Shown: one piece after another, positions 1-13,084 of the stretch | Layout: the number at the start of each line of letters is the position of its first letter | Position numbering within the stretch: position 1 is the stretch's first letter | Assembly (NCBI RefSeq): GCF_029168945.1 | Contig: NC_083606.1 | Coordinates: forward strand, 13,852,041 to 13,916,040 | Direction of reading: 5' to 3' | Origin: Cannabis sativa | Lineage: Eukaryota > Streptophyta > Magnoliopsida > Rosales > Cannabaceae | Length of the DNA: 64,000 nt | Program-made: the position numbers and the translations under genes | The notes under the pieces: generated by a model | The model's database searches: none | The model's input: only the letters and a program-made list of their open reading frames with translations | What the model was told of the DNA's origin: nothing

Positions 1-886
1 TTATATGTTTCACGATATCCATATGCTATCTCATTTAACCATTGTTATAATCTTAATGTGATTAAAAGATCCTCTATATAGATGATTTACATCGAGATGG
101 GACAAATTTACCGTTTACACCCCTCAATGTATTTTGCCCCTTAGAACACTTAGTTACCTGTAAATGATGTTTTAGTGATCTAAAATATAGTCACTGAAAT
201 AAGAGCTCATCCATTTACTTCTATTTAACTAAGCTCGAAGGGAATCATCACTTTACTTGTATACACCAGTAGAAGCTATAGATTCCATATTTATGTTCAG
301 CACTCCCACTTAGTTATGCTATCATGTTCCCAAAATATACGTATCACACTGACCCAAAAGTAGGCTTAACTAATAAATCAAAGAACATGAATAGCACTCC
401 TGAGATTGAGCCTAAGCATATCAGGGTTTAGATTCTCTTAATCTAAGAGCAACTTCTGATATTGACTTGGAAAGATACAACGGTAAATTTATAATATCTT
501 ATCTAAGTTCAATATCGGTCCAGTCCAATGTATACTCCATACATTCGAAACTAGTATACTTTACCAATGTCCTGGAAAGAACATAACACTTACTCCAAGT
601 GTACATATACTTTATCGCTGATTATAACATCAGTGTAAATCCAAAACACTGATGAACAGGGACTAAATCTTTTGAATCATATAATCACAATCACATTCCG
701 CTGTATTGACAATACTGTAATTGTGAATGACTATATGTTCTGGATTTAACTGATTTTGTGCATATATTAAATATATATATTAAACCATAAACATGTAATA
801 TACATGTAAACATAAATCACTTCAAAATTCTAAATTGATAACTAACCAGATTGTAATGGATTTTATTTAGGGCACAAAACTCAACA
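1..886 (-). mobile_element. Partial LTR of an old Copia copy (U3 side of a 3' LTR)
   Basis: The stretch aligns throughout with about 3514-4372, the inner part of the LTR of the complete Copia element downstream, with many substitutions and small indels. It ends in the same way (gggca.aaaac..caaca, then aactcccacttg), so the LTR terminus is at 886 and the polypurine tract follows at 887-898. By that orientation it is a minus-strand 3' LTR whose remainder lies left of the window. It is much more diverged from 2403-4372 than the two LTRs there are from each other, so it is an older insertion of the same family. Confidence 0.8.
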
Positions 887-1945
887 AACTCCCACTTGCA
901 CTAACATAAAACAAGTTGTGCATTACAATCAATCTTTCGTTTCGATCCTCTGATCAAGTGTAGTATATTTGAATCCACCCATATTTCTGGAACCAGGTTC
1001 ATAAAACTTATGAAACATCCTTAACTATATGCTTTACTCATCAAGGGATACTGAAATCCTTACTGCCCATTAAGTACATCTGAACAAACAGAAGACACAT
1101 CTCTCAAATTTTAAAATTTGGAATTGAGATAATGCAGTGTAGAATTTTCTTCAGTAAAATAACTTTCTGGTAATTTAGAATTTACAAAGTTATATCTTCT
1201 CTGATGAAGCTTGAATTATTATAGATGTGTTTCTACAATGATTCCTCCACCCCCAGAGTAACCACCAGCTCAAAATTCATTATGAGTTGGTGTGGATATT
1301 AGGATCACTAATGCATAGTTCCTTAATATCTAACATATAGGTCACTTTCATAAATCTTTCTTGATTGTCCCCTAATGTTCCCCATTTGATTACATCTCAG
1401 ATGGCTCCCACTCAATAGTAGATGTCTGGTTAAATAATACTTTTAACCTCTTATTATTGTTTGGAGGGATATCTCGTTGTGACTTATTGTCTTAGTCTGA
1501 AACTGTAAGTTTCTCTAAGACTAGGTCAACAACATAGCAGTCTAGTATTTGAAGTGTAAAATACTTGCTAGAGATTAAGCAATCAAATCAAGATACCATA
1601 AAATGTTATGAGGATTAGAAATCTTGACTCAAGTCATTCGAATAGACTATGCAAGAATTCTTCTATCTTACTCTCATAATTCTGATAAGTTATTTCTATC
1701 CATGTGAATGGTTAGATTTGTTTTATCAGTGATGTTCTTAAGTTCCTATCACAAACATGAACCAAACGAAGATGGGTAAAGAATTTTAATATTCTCCCAC
1801 TCAACTAAGGTATTGTGATACATTATCAAAGAACTTTAATGGTATCATTAACTACAACAGTAAATCTAAACTGGAACATATAATCAAGATCAAGGATTTA
1901 TTTTGATAATAGCTAATTTATTATATTACTTCCATGTTTAAATTA
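887..1945 (-). mobile_element. Decayed internal region of the old Copia copy
   Basis: It begins with the polypurine tract and the same first bases as the intact element (cccacttgcactaa.ataaaac), then no frame stays open. I see only a short resemblance to the RNase H-coding region (for example gattcctccaccccc near 1230). It probably continues the internal part of the element whose LTR ends at 886, but past about 930 this rests on position only. No gene is visible. Confidence 0.45.
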
Positions 1946-2240
1946 GGCTAATTAGTAATTTTTTCCCCTGAACTTTGACATGTACTAAATCATGCCCCCT
2001 GAACTTTTTTAGCCATTAAAAATTCCCCCTGACTATTAAGATTGTTAAATTTAAGGACTTTTGTCTACTTTTAGTTAAAAAATTGTAACGTGGATGAAAG
2101 TTCAGGGGGCATGATTTAATACATATAAAAGTTTGAGGGACATAATTTAGTAGATATCAAAGTCTGGGGAGCATGATTTAGTACCTGAAACAGTAAAATT
2201 GAATGAAATTAGATATCAAAGTCTAGGGAGCATGATTTGC
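1946..2240. mobile_element. Truncated Mutator-type MITE, related to 15891-16284
   Basis: The left terminal sequence ggctaattagtaatttttt and the following phrase about 'catgccccctgaactt' match the complete copy at 15891-16284. The right terminal repeat is absent: the middle block (aagtctggggagcatgattt) is instead present twice, near 2160 and 2219, and then the similarity stops. Confidence 0.65.
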
Positions 2241-2402
2241 AATTATACGTTTTAGTTTTCACATTTTCAATTTTACAAATCATATTTTCCATAAATAACT
2301 TTCTATTAGATTTTTCAATTTAACCCTAATTTCTTCACGATTCTCATCTTCACCTCTGCCGATTTCCTCTCCGACTACGACTGACCTCTGCTGACCAACC
2401 TC
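2241..2402. other. Spacer, left half of the Copia target locus
   Basis: A low-complexity stretch made of variants of 'cgactacgactgacctctg'. It is directly continuous with the sequence resuming at 12806, so the two halves were one stretch before the Copia insertion. No gene is seen in it. Confidence 0.5.
2398..2402. repeat. Target site duplication ACCTC, left copy
   Basis: The five bases acctc precede the LTR start TGTTGG at 2403 and are repeated exactly at 12806-12810 after the far LTR terminus ..aaca at 12805. Confidence 0.9.
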
Positions 2403-2751
2403 TGTTGGAATTTATTTTACCAGGATCTTAGATCTACTCACAAGTATGTTTATTAACATCCTAAATAAGAACTTTCTAAAACGATGAAATAAACACGTAT
2501 AAAGTTTAAGAAACCTTACATTGGGTGCAGCAAAATTAAATGACTCTTTTCGTTCAGATCTCTAACTCTTGTATCCTTTCTGTAGCAGAGTATTATCAAG
2601 ATCTGAACCTGGATCTCTTTCTCTGAATCCTTCATGCTGAAACTCCTTTGCTGATGATCTTTCTTCACGATCTTCCTCACTATGATTGAGGTATTGCTTG
2701 CTGTGTGTGAGCACTACTCTAATCACTAAGGTAATTTCGAAATATGAAGGA

Positions 2752-2854
<103 letters not shown>

Positions 2855-2923
2855 GGCCAAGGAAGAGAGAGAAGGCTCAGGTTTTCTGATTCAGAAGTGT
2901 AATTTTCCTGAAGCATTCACTAT

Positions 2924-2933
2924 CTATTTATAG
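2924..2933 (-). promoter_or_regulatory. LTR TATA box (3' LTR)
   Basis: The minus strand reads CTATAAATAG, a good plant TATA box, placed upstream of the CT run. The same box is at 11357-11366 in the 5' LTR, where it would drive the element. Confidence 0.6.
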
Positions 2934-4372
2934 CATTCCACTAGGGTTAGGTTTGAATTATTTGGCATTAAAATAATGAAAATATCAGTTTAAAATGCCT
3001 ACAAAAGTGGCCGGCCATGGCTTGGTGGATTTGGGCCTTGCTTTTTGCAATTTTGCAATTTTAACACTTTTGTATCTAATTTTCTCAAAAATGCCAATTT
3101 TCTAATTCAACCATTTAAATGCCAATTCTGACTATTTAATAACTATAAATAATTATTAAATAATATTGTCATTTATCATATTTATTAATTGAACCATACA
3201 AAGTATCATAATTAACAAATATGCCCCTATTAACTCTTTCTTTACAATTTCGTCCTTACTTAGTGAAAATTTCACAAATAGACATTGTCTAATTTGTGAA
3301 TTATAATTGATTAATCAAAACCAATTACATGAGTCTTACAAACAATATTAACTCAACTAGTGTGGGGACCATGGGTCTATATAACCGAGCTTCCAATAAG
3401 TAGATCAAGAATTGAGCACTAAAATTCACTAACTTATTAATTCTTCGTTGAATCCATGCATAGAACTCAGAATTGCACTCTCAGTATATAGAATGCTCTA
3501 TATGTTCCACCATATAGACGCATCATTAGTTATCCATTGTTATAATCCTAATGTGATCAATGATCCTCTATATGAATGATCTACACTGTAAATGGATTAG
3601 ATTACCGTAACACCCTACTATGTATTTTATCCTTAAAACACTTGACCCCGTATAAATGATATTTCAGCTTATGTGAAATGAGTGCTCCACCATTTATGTT
3701 CGTTTGGTCAAGCTCGAAGGAGATCATCCTTTGCTTACTATTCGCCAGATAGAAGGTATAGATTCCATGTTTATGCTAGCGCTCCCACTCAATTGCACTA
3801 CCGTGTTCCTAAAATGTACGTATCACCCTGACTTAAAAGCAGGCTTAACTAACAAATCAAAGAACATGAATAGCCTTTCAAGATTGAGCCTAATCATAAC
3901 AGGATTAAGAACATTTGATTTATGATCAACTTGACGATATTGACTTGAATAGATTTTACGGTAAGTTTAATTAAATCTAAGTCAAAGTTCAATATCGGTC
4001 CCTTCCGATGCACACTCCATGCATCCAACCTGAGCTTTACTTTAACCAATGTTCTGGAAAGAACATAGCATTTCTCCAAATGCAAGTAAACTCTCGTTGT
4101 AGATTGTCATAACAGTAAAACCCTGTGTCTGATAAATCTAGGAAACTTTATTCACATAGTCATGTTTACTTTCCAATGTGATGACAACACAATAAACAGG
4201 ATCAAGTATGTGAAAAGGGTTTAAGATGAATTTATAAATCAAATAGACAAGCAATTGATAAAGTGAACCAAAACATACAGAAATGAATGAAAAATACTTC
4301 TGTTTCTTTATTGATGTTGAATAAAATAGATTACATTGAAATGGAGTTTTATTTAGGGCATAAAACCTAACA

Positions 4373-4384
4373 AACTCCCACTTG
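4373..4384 (-). other. Polypurine tract of the Copia element
   Basis: On the minus strand CAAGTGGGAGTT lies directly before the 3' LTR start TGTTAGG. This is the standard plus-strand primer position and sequence for plant Copia elements. Confidence 0.85.
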
Positions 4385-4386
4385 CA

Positions 4387-6708
4387 CTAATATAAAACTA
4401 AATAGTACATATCAATTAATCCTAAATTCTGACGGTGCTTTTCAAAGGCTCTCACGGCCAGGACTTTGGTAAATGGATCAGCTAGGTTGTCCTCTGTGTC
4501 AACTTTCTCAACTAGTACATCCCCTCTTGCCACGTATTCTCTGATAATGTGATACTTCCTTTCAATGTGTTTGCTTCTCTTGTGTCTTCGAGGTTCTTTA
4601 CTGTTTGCTATTGCTCCATTGTTATCACAAAGTAAGACCAGAGGCTTTTCCATTCCAGGAACAACACCTATACTAGTGAAGAACTTTCTTAGCCAGACAA
4701 GTTCTTTAGCAGCTTCGGCTGCAGCTATGTATTCAGCTTCCATAGTTGAGTCCGATATCGCGGTTTGTTTAGCACTTCTCCAAACCACTGCTCCACCCCC
4801 AAGGGTAAACACCATCCTAGATGTAGATTTCCTGTCTTCAAGACTTGCCTGGAAATCTGAATCAGTGTAGCCTATGGGATTTAAAGCACCACCCTTGTAG
4901 ACTAACACAAGATTCCTTGTACTCTTCAAGTATTTCAGAATATACTTAACTGCATTCCAATGTTCATGTCCTCGATTAGACTGATACCTGCTCATGATTC
5001 CAACTACATAACAGATGTCAGGTCTAGTGCATAACATTGCATACATTAGACTTCCAACTGCAGAGGCATAGGGAATTTTCGCCATGTCCTCTATCTCTTG
5101 AGGATCAGTCGGAGACTGTTCCTTAGATAGACGAATACCAAATCTAGAAGGCATGTTTGCCCCATTGGTGTTGTTCATGGAGAATCTCTCTAAGACTTTG
5201 TCTATGTAGGTTGTTTGAGAGAGAGCAAGAGATCTGTTCTTCCGGTTTCTAATAATTTGAATACCAAGAACATAGGCTGCTTCACCCGAATCTTTCATAT
5301 CGAATTGAGTGTTGAGCCATTCCTTGATGTGAGTCATTTTCTTAACATTGTTTCCAATAATCAAAATGTCATCAACATAAAGGACCGAGAATACTACTAT
5401 TTGGTCTTCCTTGAGTTGGTAAACACAAGGTTCATCTTCATTCTGAAGAAAGCCGTAGGTCTTGATGATTTCATCAAACCTTTTGTTCCATGAGCGAGAA
5501 GCTTGCTTAAGTCCATAGATAGACCTATTTAATTTGCAAACTTTCTTTTCCTGCCCAGGAAGAACATAACCTTCTGGTTGCTCCATATAGATGGTTTCTT
5601 CAAGCACCCCATTAAGGAAGGCAGTCTTGACATCCATTTGCCAGATTTCATAATCGAAAGCAGCAGCTATGGAAAGAAGAATTCGGATGGATTTGAGCAT
5701 GGCAACTGGACTAAAAGTTTCCTCATAGTCCACACCTTCTCTTTGGGTATAACCCTTGGCTACAAGTCTAGCTTTAAAAGTTTTGACTTCGCCTCCAGCT
5801 CCTCTTTTCTTCTTGTAAACCCACTTGCATCCTATCGGATGATAGTCGTCAGGTGCGTCTACATATTCCCAGACTTTGTTCTTTTTCATGGAATCCATTT
5901 CTGAATCCATGCCGGCTGACCATCGTTTCCGTTGCGGACTAGCCATTTCCTGTTTATAGGTTAATCGATCGTCATCAATACCGTCACCTACGACCATATT
6001 GATTTCACCATCCAAGCCATAACGAGCAGGTTTTGTTGAAACCCTCCCACTACGACGAGGTACGGTGGTCTTCTGAACAGAAACTTTAGTAGTAGATTTC
6101 TCAGTTTGTTCAACTGAGGGAGTGGGATTGTCTTCTTCACGAGTGGAAGAAGACGGAACATTGAAAGGACTTATATCTGATAGCAATTCCTCTAGAACAA
6201 CTTTACTTTTTGGTTTGTAGTCTTTAATATAGTTCTCTTCAAGGAAAGTAGCATTTGTAGAAACAAACACTTTGTTATCCTTGTGACTATAAAATAGTCC
6301 ACCCCTAGTCTCTTTGGAATTTTCGACAAACATACATACTTCGGTACGTGATTCAAGTTTGCCTTCTTTCTTTCTTAAGACATGAGCAGGGCACCCCCAA
6401 ATTCTGTAATGGCGTAAACTAGGTGTGCGACCATTCCAAAGTTCGACGGGTGTCTTAGGGACTGCTTTAGATGGAACAACATTTAAAATGTCATTTGCCA
6501 TCTGTATAGCATATCCCCAGAAGGACGTAGACAGAGTTGAATAACTCAGCATAGACCTAACCATTTCCAAAAGAGTGCGATTTCTTCTTTCTGCAACTCC
6601 ATTTTGTTGTGGAATTGCTGGGGCAGTGTATTGGGATTCAATTCCAAGTTCAATTAAATGATCTTTGAACTGCATATCCATATATTCTCCACCCCTATCA
6701 GTTCGCAA
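4387..6708 (-). pseudogene. Copia pol: integrase end, reverse transcriptase, RNase H
   Basis: A 773-codon open stretch holding the C-terminal half of a Copia polyprotein. Integrase catalytic residues two and three are seen at D4 (TDRGGEY) and E40 (QQNGVAERRNRTL), with the expected 35 residues between. Reverse transcriptase shows QMDVKTAFLNG at about 357-367, SIYGLKQASRSWN and the catalytic YVDD at 444-447. RNase H shows YTDSDFQ, STMEAEYIAA and the final SKHIERKYHIIREYV block. This open frame is complete to the natural stop near the polypurine tract. It is separated from the upstream part by the breaks at 6709-6782, so it is a pseudogene segment, not a separate gene. Its first ATG is internal. 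Confidence 0.9.
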
Positions 6709-6782
6709 GATCTTTAATGATTTACCTAATTGGTTTTGGCCAAAGCATGAAACTCCTAAAACTTTTCAAACATTTCAGATTA
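6709..6782 (-). other. Break region in the Copia integrase
   Basis: Reading the minus strand, the integrase frame meets TAA just after YLMQK and TAG about nine codons later, then the match to the family continues in a different frame up to the block TDRGGEY. So at least two stop codons and one frameshift lie within about 75 bases, all in the core of the integrase. Confidence 0.8.
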
Positions 6783-8096
6783 CTTTTGCATTAGGTAAAG
6801 AAAACTATATCTAGAGAAATCGTCAATGAAAGTGACAAAATACTCATAACCACCTCGGGCTTTGACATTCAAAGGTCCGCAGACATCGGAATGCACTAAC
6901 CCTAGAGAGATTTTGGCACGCTCTCCCTTTGCAGAGAAAGAACGTTTAGTCATTTTTCCTTCTAGGCAGGACTCACATACTGGCAGTTCACCTAAGACGA
7001 AATTTTTCAATGGACCGCCTTTGGTTAGCCTATTGAGTCTATCAAAGCCTATATGACCTAAACGTAAATGCCATAGATATGTTTGATCATCATTATCAAT
7101 CTCTTTTCTTTTGAGGTTTCTAGGTCTAGCTACACTGAAAAGTTCACTATTTAGTGAGATTTGAGTACTCGGTCTTAAAACATAAAGCCCTTGTTCCATT
7201 ATAGCAACACATATTTGAAATCCATTACGAGAAATTGTACAATTTGTACTCGAAAAATTCAATATATAAGATTGTGTTTGCAAACATGAGACACTAATCA
7301 AGTTTCTACTAAAGTTTGGAATAAATAAAACATTTTCTAAAATTAAAAATCTTTGTTGAAACTTGATGCGGGCTTTTCCTCTAGCTTTGACCGACACTAA
7401 TTCGCCATTGCCAACTTTAAGCTTTAACTCTCCTGGAAGCAGATTTTCCCAAGTTTCAAGCAACTGCAGTGAAGAACATACATGGTTAGTAGGCCCAGAA
7501 TCAACAATCCAGATGGATTTGTCGTTCTCTAAAACACATGATTCAAAGACAAAAGCATTACCTTCGTTTGAATTGTTTAGAAGCCTGGGACATCGTTCTT
7601 CATGATGTCCCTTTTCATTACAATTCAAACATAGAAGATCATGTCTGATAATTGTACTTGAAGAAGCAGCTTTGCTAGATCCTTCATACCTAGTCCTTTT
7701 CCTTCGATTATGGATTGCAAACCCAGGGGGACCCATTGCAATTAAATTCCGTTCATGGGCTCGTAATTCTGCTTCGAGCTTGTCCATGTCGGAGGAGTTA
7801 GAATTCTTGATCATGTAAGAGATAACAAATTCATTATACTCCGGAGGAAGACTATTAAGGATGAGTTGGACCCATTGTTCTCTTGATAAATCAATTCCTA
7901 GTAGATTTTCCTTTTGGAACTTCAGATTCATCATCAACAGGTGCGAGTTAATGCAACTACCAGGATGCATTTTCACACTATAGAGTTCTTTTGCTAAGAT
8001 AATAACTAGGAGAGGATCGGGGTGAGGGTTATTCATAATGACACTACAACACATCAATAAAATAGAAGTAAGGTTTTGGCTCATAAATTCATACAC
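6780..8096 (-). pseudogene. Copia gag, protease and integrase N-terminus
   Basis: A 438-codon open stretch. It starts inside gag: LAKELYSVKMHPGS and ILNSLPPEYNEFV are the C-terminal gag blocks, and the first 100 or so residues usual for gag are not found upstream. A zinc knuckle CLNCNEKGHHEERC follows (C156, C159, H164, C169). The protease site reads WIVDSGPTNH (D199), where the family has DSGA or DSGS. The GAG-pre-integrase and zinc-binding region (LWHLRLGH.., CESCLEGKM) and the first integrase Asp (LVHSDVCGPL) come next. It ends at the stop after YLMQK. It is broken at both ends. Confidence 0.88.
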
Positions 8097-8192
8097 AGTT
8101 CAGAAAATAACAAGTAATGACATATGTTATAGAAATACTAAATCTAACATAGTTTATTTTCCAAGGTATTTCAACAAACTGATACAGTGTCC

Positions 8193-8322
8193 CGTTTAGG
8201 CGAGAGTCAAAGCATCATCCATTGAATAGAGTTGTCAGCTCATCTAAAATGATAACCATTCTAGCAACCTTTTATTCGATTAAGATTGGAATTCAGCGTT
8301 GTCTCGTTTAGGCGAGAGTCAA
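8193..8322. repeat. Duplicated motif in the Copia leader
   Basis: cgtttaggcgagagtcaa occurs at 8193-8210 and again at 8305-8322, 112 bases apart, with similar flanks (gtcc / gtct before, agca / ggca after). Confidence 0.75.
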
Positions 8323-10521
8323 GGCAATTCTATCTTATGAGCTTCTACCATTGTTTCATAATTTGCAAGTCAAGTATGGTCGCCACCATTAGGGTGATCC
8401 ATACCATACAAAACACTTACAAACTACTTATCATGCGAGGTTAAACGGTGCAAAATTGCTAATGAACGTTCCTCCATTAGGGAGGATTACTCACTAAAAC
8501 AAACGCGGTGTAAAACCCACAATGGAGATCGAATGTCTCTTGATTAAAAGCTCATTATTTGAAAATATTATATGTATTTTGTATAATCATTTTAATTCGA
8601 TATTATAATAATGAAAAATTACAAACTAAAGTTGGTTTAAATAAAAAAAATCAACTTTAATTAATTTTCAATTATTATTTAAATTTGAAAAATAAATTCA
8701 AATAAATATCGAACAAGTTCCATAATATAATAATGAAAAATTACAAATCAAAGTTGGTTTAAATAAAAAATCAACTTTAATTAATTTTCAATTATTAATT
8801 AAATTCAAAAAATAAATTCGAATATTTAAATGGAACAAATTTGAAAATATCTTGTTTAAGTTGTTTTAGAAGAATCTAAAAATTCAACTTAAATATCTTT
8901 CAAATCAGATTTAATTAAATTAAAATTAAGTTGTAACCACTTAATTTTACTATATTCCATTTTAAGTTAATATTCGAAAAGATATTAACCTAAAAAATAT
9001 CTAAAATATTCTATTTTATTTAATATTCGAAAAGATATTAACTTAAAAAAATATCTTAAAGAATCTTAATAACCAATGCCTAAAATTCCTCAACTTAATT
9101 TTGAAATTTTAAATCCAAAAGATATTCAGAGTTAAGTTGGTTAGTTGTAGATAACTAAATATCAACTTAAATAGGAATATTTAATGAAAAATTTAAATTA
9201 AGCTTCAGAAAGAATCTAGATGGTTATAATTCTATATTTAATTAAATACAAGAAAATACATATAGTTTAGCTTAGAATATAAAATTCTTTAAACTATGGT
9301 TTTCTTAAATTAATTTCAAAATAAATGAAATTAATTATGTTGTTAATCAATTTTATTAGGTTAAACTAGTGTAATTAACCTAGTACAGTTGTTCAAATCA
9401 GGCAAATGGGCCTTCACAATTGGGGTGGTTCATGTGAGGGGGTGCTGGGTTCAGTATGTCGTACCCACTTCTATGGCTCCCAACTCTCACACAAGGCCCA
9501 AAAGAGAGGAATTTAACCTTAAAATGAACAACTGTTATTAATTGAATAAGCCCAAAAACTAAATTGGCCTAAATAAAATCTATCAAGAACTATGACATTT
9601 ATTTTAGCAACATTAACCTATATGCATCTATAATGAAATTAAACACATAGGCTCACACAGGCACACTTTGGATGGGTCCTATCATGTTGCTAGGTCATAC
9701 GCAGATGAAAGAAGATTGTAAATATACCTGTTACAAATTATTTACTTGACCAAGGGAGCCGTCAGATCATTAGATCTGGCAAAACACACACTCCTGCAAC
9801 AAGGTTAGCTGGATAGTTGGATGTAGGATTTATTTAATTTTAAATTAAATAATTAATTTTGAAATTAAATAATTAATTAAAAAAAATAATTTTCGAAAAT
9901 TTAAAAAAAAAAATTGAAATAAAAAAATTCGAAATTAAATTAAAATTTAAATTTAAAATTAAACCTACAATTTTGAAAAATTAGGTTTCAACCAACCTAA
10001 ATATCATTTCAAAATTTGCTAACTACTTTTAAAATTTAAATGTTATTTTATAAATAAAAATTAAATAAAAAATTAAAAAAAGATAAATGAATATCTTTTT
10101 CAGATTTTAAATGTAATTTAAATAAATAAAATAACAAAATTTAAAAGTTAGCAAAATATCTTACATCTTTTTAAAATTACATGATTATAGTTATCTTATT
10201 TTAAATTTTAAATAAGGTCAAATTATTTAAAAAAAGATTTAATTTAAAAAATTTAAAATCTAACCTTAAATTTAAAAATAAGATAAGATATAATCAAATT
10301 TAAAAATAAGATAGATTATTAAGCAAAAAAGATAGATACTAACTATTTTTAAATTCAAATTACACTAATATCTTGAATTAAATTTAAAAAATATTAAATT
10401 AATTCATAATGATAATTAGAATTGAATTAGGAATAGTAATAGTATAAATACAGAACTGCACAAAAAATCGGAAGTTAATTCCATGAAAAAACGAAGAAAA
10501 ACGAAAAAATTGCGAGCTGTA

Positions 10522-10549
10522 CGGACGGGATGGTGTGCATACCCGTCCG
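10522..10549. other. GC-rich hairpin in the Copia leader
   Basis: cggacggg (10522-10529) and cccgtccg (10542-10549) are perfectly complementary with a 12-base loop, directly followed by cgcgcgc. It stands in otherwise AT-rich sequence, in the RNA about 355-395 bases downstream of the primer binding site. Confidence 0.6.
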
Positions 10550-10903
10550 CGCGCGCATGAGGGGTGCATGGGGCTGAAAACTCGGCGCTGGTGGGTTCTG
10601 GCAGGATTTCCGCGCGCGCACGGGGGTTTTAGCTCAACCCCGATTTTTTCGAAACTTCAAAAAATCATAACTGATTCAAATTAAATCAAAATTGAGTTCT
10701 GTAAAAAAGTAAATTGCTTAATTTTTTCCATACTATCCAATAAAAATAATTCAAGAAATAGATATTCAATTATTTTTCACGAAAATTCAGAAACACCAAT
10801 CAATCATCAAATAACACACAATGCAACATGATACCATCCAAAAACAAACAAACAAACAATCGTTTTAAAGTCCAAATTTCTTGCAAGTAAATCAATTAAC
10901 CTG

Positions 10904-10915
10904 GCTCTGATACTA
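10904..10915 (-). other. Primer binding site, initiator Met tRNA type
   Basis: The minus strand reads TAGTATCAGAGC two bases after the 5' LTR end. This is the TGGTATCAGAGC complement of plant initiator tRNA-Met with one mismatch (G to A at the second base). Confidence 0.8.
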
Positions 10916-10917
10916 GT

Positions 10918-12805
10918 TGTTGGAATTTATTTTACCAGGATCTTAGATCTACTCACAAGTATGTTTATTAACATCCTAAATAAGAACTTTCTAAAACGAT
11001 GAAGTAAACACGTATAAAGTTTAAGAAACCTTACATTGGGTGCAGCGGAATTAAATGACTCCTTCCGTTCAGATCTCTAACCCTTGTATCCTTTCTGTAA
11101 CAGAGTATTATCAAGATCTGAACCTGGATCTCTTTCTCTGAATCCTTCATGCTGAAACTCCTTTGCTGATGATCTTTCTTCACGATCTTCCTCACTATGA
11201 TTGAGGTATTGCTTGCTGTGTGTGGGCACTACTCTAATCACTAAGGTAATTTCGAAATATGAAGGAAGACGAGAGAGAGAGAGTGGCGGCCAAGGAAGAG
11301 AGAGAAGGCTCAGGTTTTCTGATTCAGAAGTGTAATTTTCCTGAAGCCTTCACTATCTATTTATAGCATTCCACTAGGGTTAGGTTTGAATTATTTGGCA
11401 TTAAAATAATGAAAATATCAGTTTAAAATGCCTACAAAAGTGGCCGGCCATGGCTTGGTGGATTTGGGCCTTGCTTTTTGCAATTTTGCAATTTTAACAC
11501 TTTTGTATCTAATTTTCTCAAAAATGCCAATTTTCTAATTCAACCATTTAAATGCCAATTCTAACTATTTAATAACTATAAATAATTATTAAATAATATT
11601 GTCATTTATCATATTTATTAATTGAACCATACAAAGTATCATAATTAACAAATATGCCCCTATTAACTCTTTCTTTACAATTTCGTCCTTACTTAGTGAA
11701 AATTTCACAAATAGACATTGTCTAATTTGTGAATTATAATTGATTAATCAAAACCAATTACATGAGTCTTACAAACAATATTAACTCAACTAGTGTGGGG
11801 ACCATGGGTCTATATAACCGAGCTTCCAATAAGTAGATCAAGAATTGAGCACTAAAATTCACTAACTTATTAATTCTTCGTTGAATCCACGCATAGAACT
11901 CAGAATTGCACTCTCAGTATATAGAATGCTCTATATGTTCCACCATATAGACGCATCATTAGTTATCCATTGTTATAATCCTAATGTGATCAATGATCCT
12001 CTATATGAATGATCTACACTGTAAATGGATTAGATTACCATAACACCCTACTATGTATTTTATCCTTAAAACACTTGACCCAGTATAAATGATATTTCAG
12101 CTTATGTGAAATGAGTACTCCACCATTTATGTTCGTTTGGTAAGGCTAAAAGGAGATCATCCTTTGCTTACTATTCACCAGATAGAAGCTATATATTCCA
12201 TGTTTATGCTAGCGCTCCCACTCAATTGCACTACCGTGTTCCCAAAATGTACGTATCACCCTGACCTAAAAGTAGGCTTAACTAACAAATCAAAGAACAC
12301 GAATAGCCTTTCAAGATTGAGCCTAATCATAACAGGATTAAGAACATTTGATCTAGGATCAACTTGGCGATATTGACTTGAATAGATTTTACGGTAAGTT
12401 TAATTAAATCTAAGTCAAAGTTCAATATCGGTCCCTTCCGATGCATACTCCATGCATCCAACCTGAGCTTTACTTTAACCAATGTTCTGGAAAGAACATA
12501 GCATTTCTCAAAATGCAAGTAAACTCTCGTTGTAGATTATCATATCAGTAAAACCCTGTGTCTAATAAATCTAGGAAACTTTATTCACATAGTCATGTTT
12601 ACTTTCCAATGTGATGACAACACAATAAACAGGATCACGTATGTGAAAAGGGTTTAAGATGAATTAATAAATCAAATAGACAAGCAATTGATAAAGTGAA
12701 CCAAAACATACAGAAATGAATGAAAAATACTTCTGTTTCTTTATTGATGTTGAATAAAATAGATTACATTGAAATGGAGTTTTATTTAGGGCATAAAACC
12801 TAACA
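10918..12805 (-). repeat. 5' LTR of the Copia element (1888 bp)
   Basis: Starts (plus strand) TGTTGGAATTTATTTTACC and ends ..aaacctaaca, as in 2403-4372. The GA array is only 13 bases here (11271-11283). The TATA box is at 11357-11366 on the minus strand. Confidence 0.93.
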
Positions 12806-13080
12806 ACCTCTGCTTCGACTTCCGCTGAAATCTGCTTTGGCTCTCCTCTGTTTCGACTTCGACTAACCTCGGTTTCGTCTTCGACTTCCGCTTTGAGTTT
12901 GCCTTCAACCTCCCATTGTTCTTATCAGCGTTCTTATCGCCATTGTTCTCATTGTGTTTAGTTTTAGTTTATACGTTCATTCATTTGTCTCAAAATATTC
13001 AGCAAAACAACTCGACTTCCTTCTTTCTTAAACTTATGATAAACAAACCAAACTCATATTCATTTTTATATTCATACTAG
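12806..13080. other. Spacer, right half of the Copia target locus
   Basis: Begins with the second ACCTC target duplication (12806-12810). The rest is low-complexity pyrimidine-rich sequence built from 'cttcgacttccgct' variants, then ordinary spacer. No gene is seen. Confidence 0.5.
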
Positions 13081-13084
13081 CGCA

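Larger units (their letters stand above)
8097..10903 (-). other. Long AT-rich leader of the Copia element
   Basis: About 2.8 kb between the primer binding site and the surviving gag. It has no long open frame. The part from 8561 to 10440 is extremely AT-rich with near-repeats (for example the aaattacaaa.taaagttggttt blocks near 8610 and 8735). The part at 8150-8560 has a duplicated 18-base motif (8193-8210 and 8305-8322). A GC-rich patch with a perfect 8-bp hairpin lies at 10510-10640. The missing gag start may have been lost here. Confidence 0.6.
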
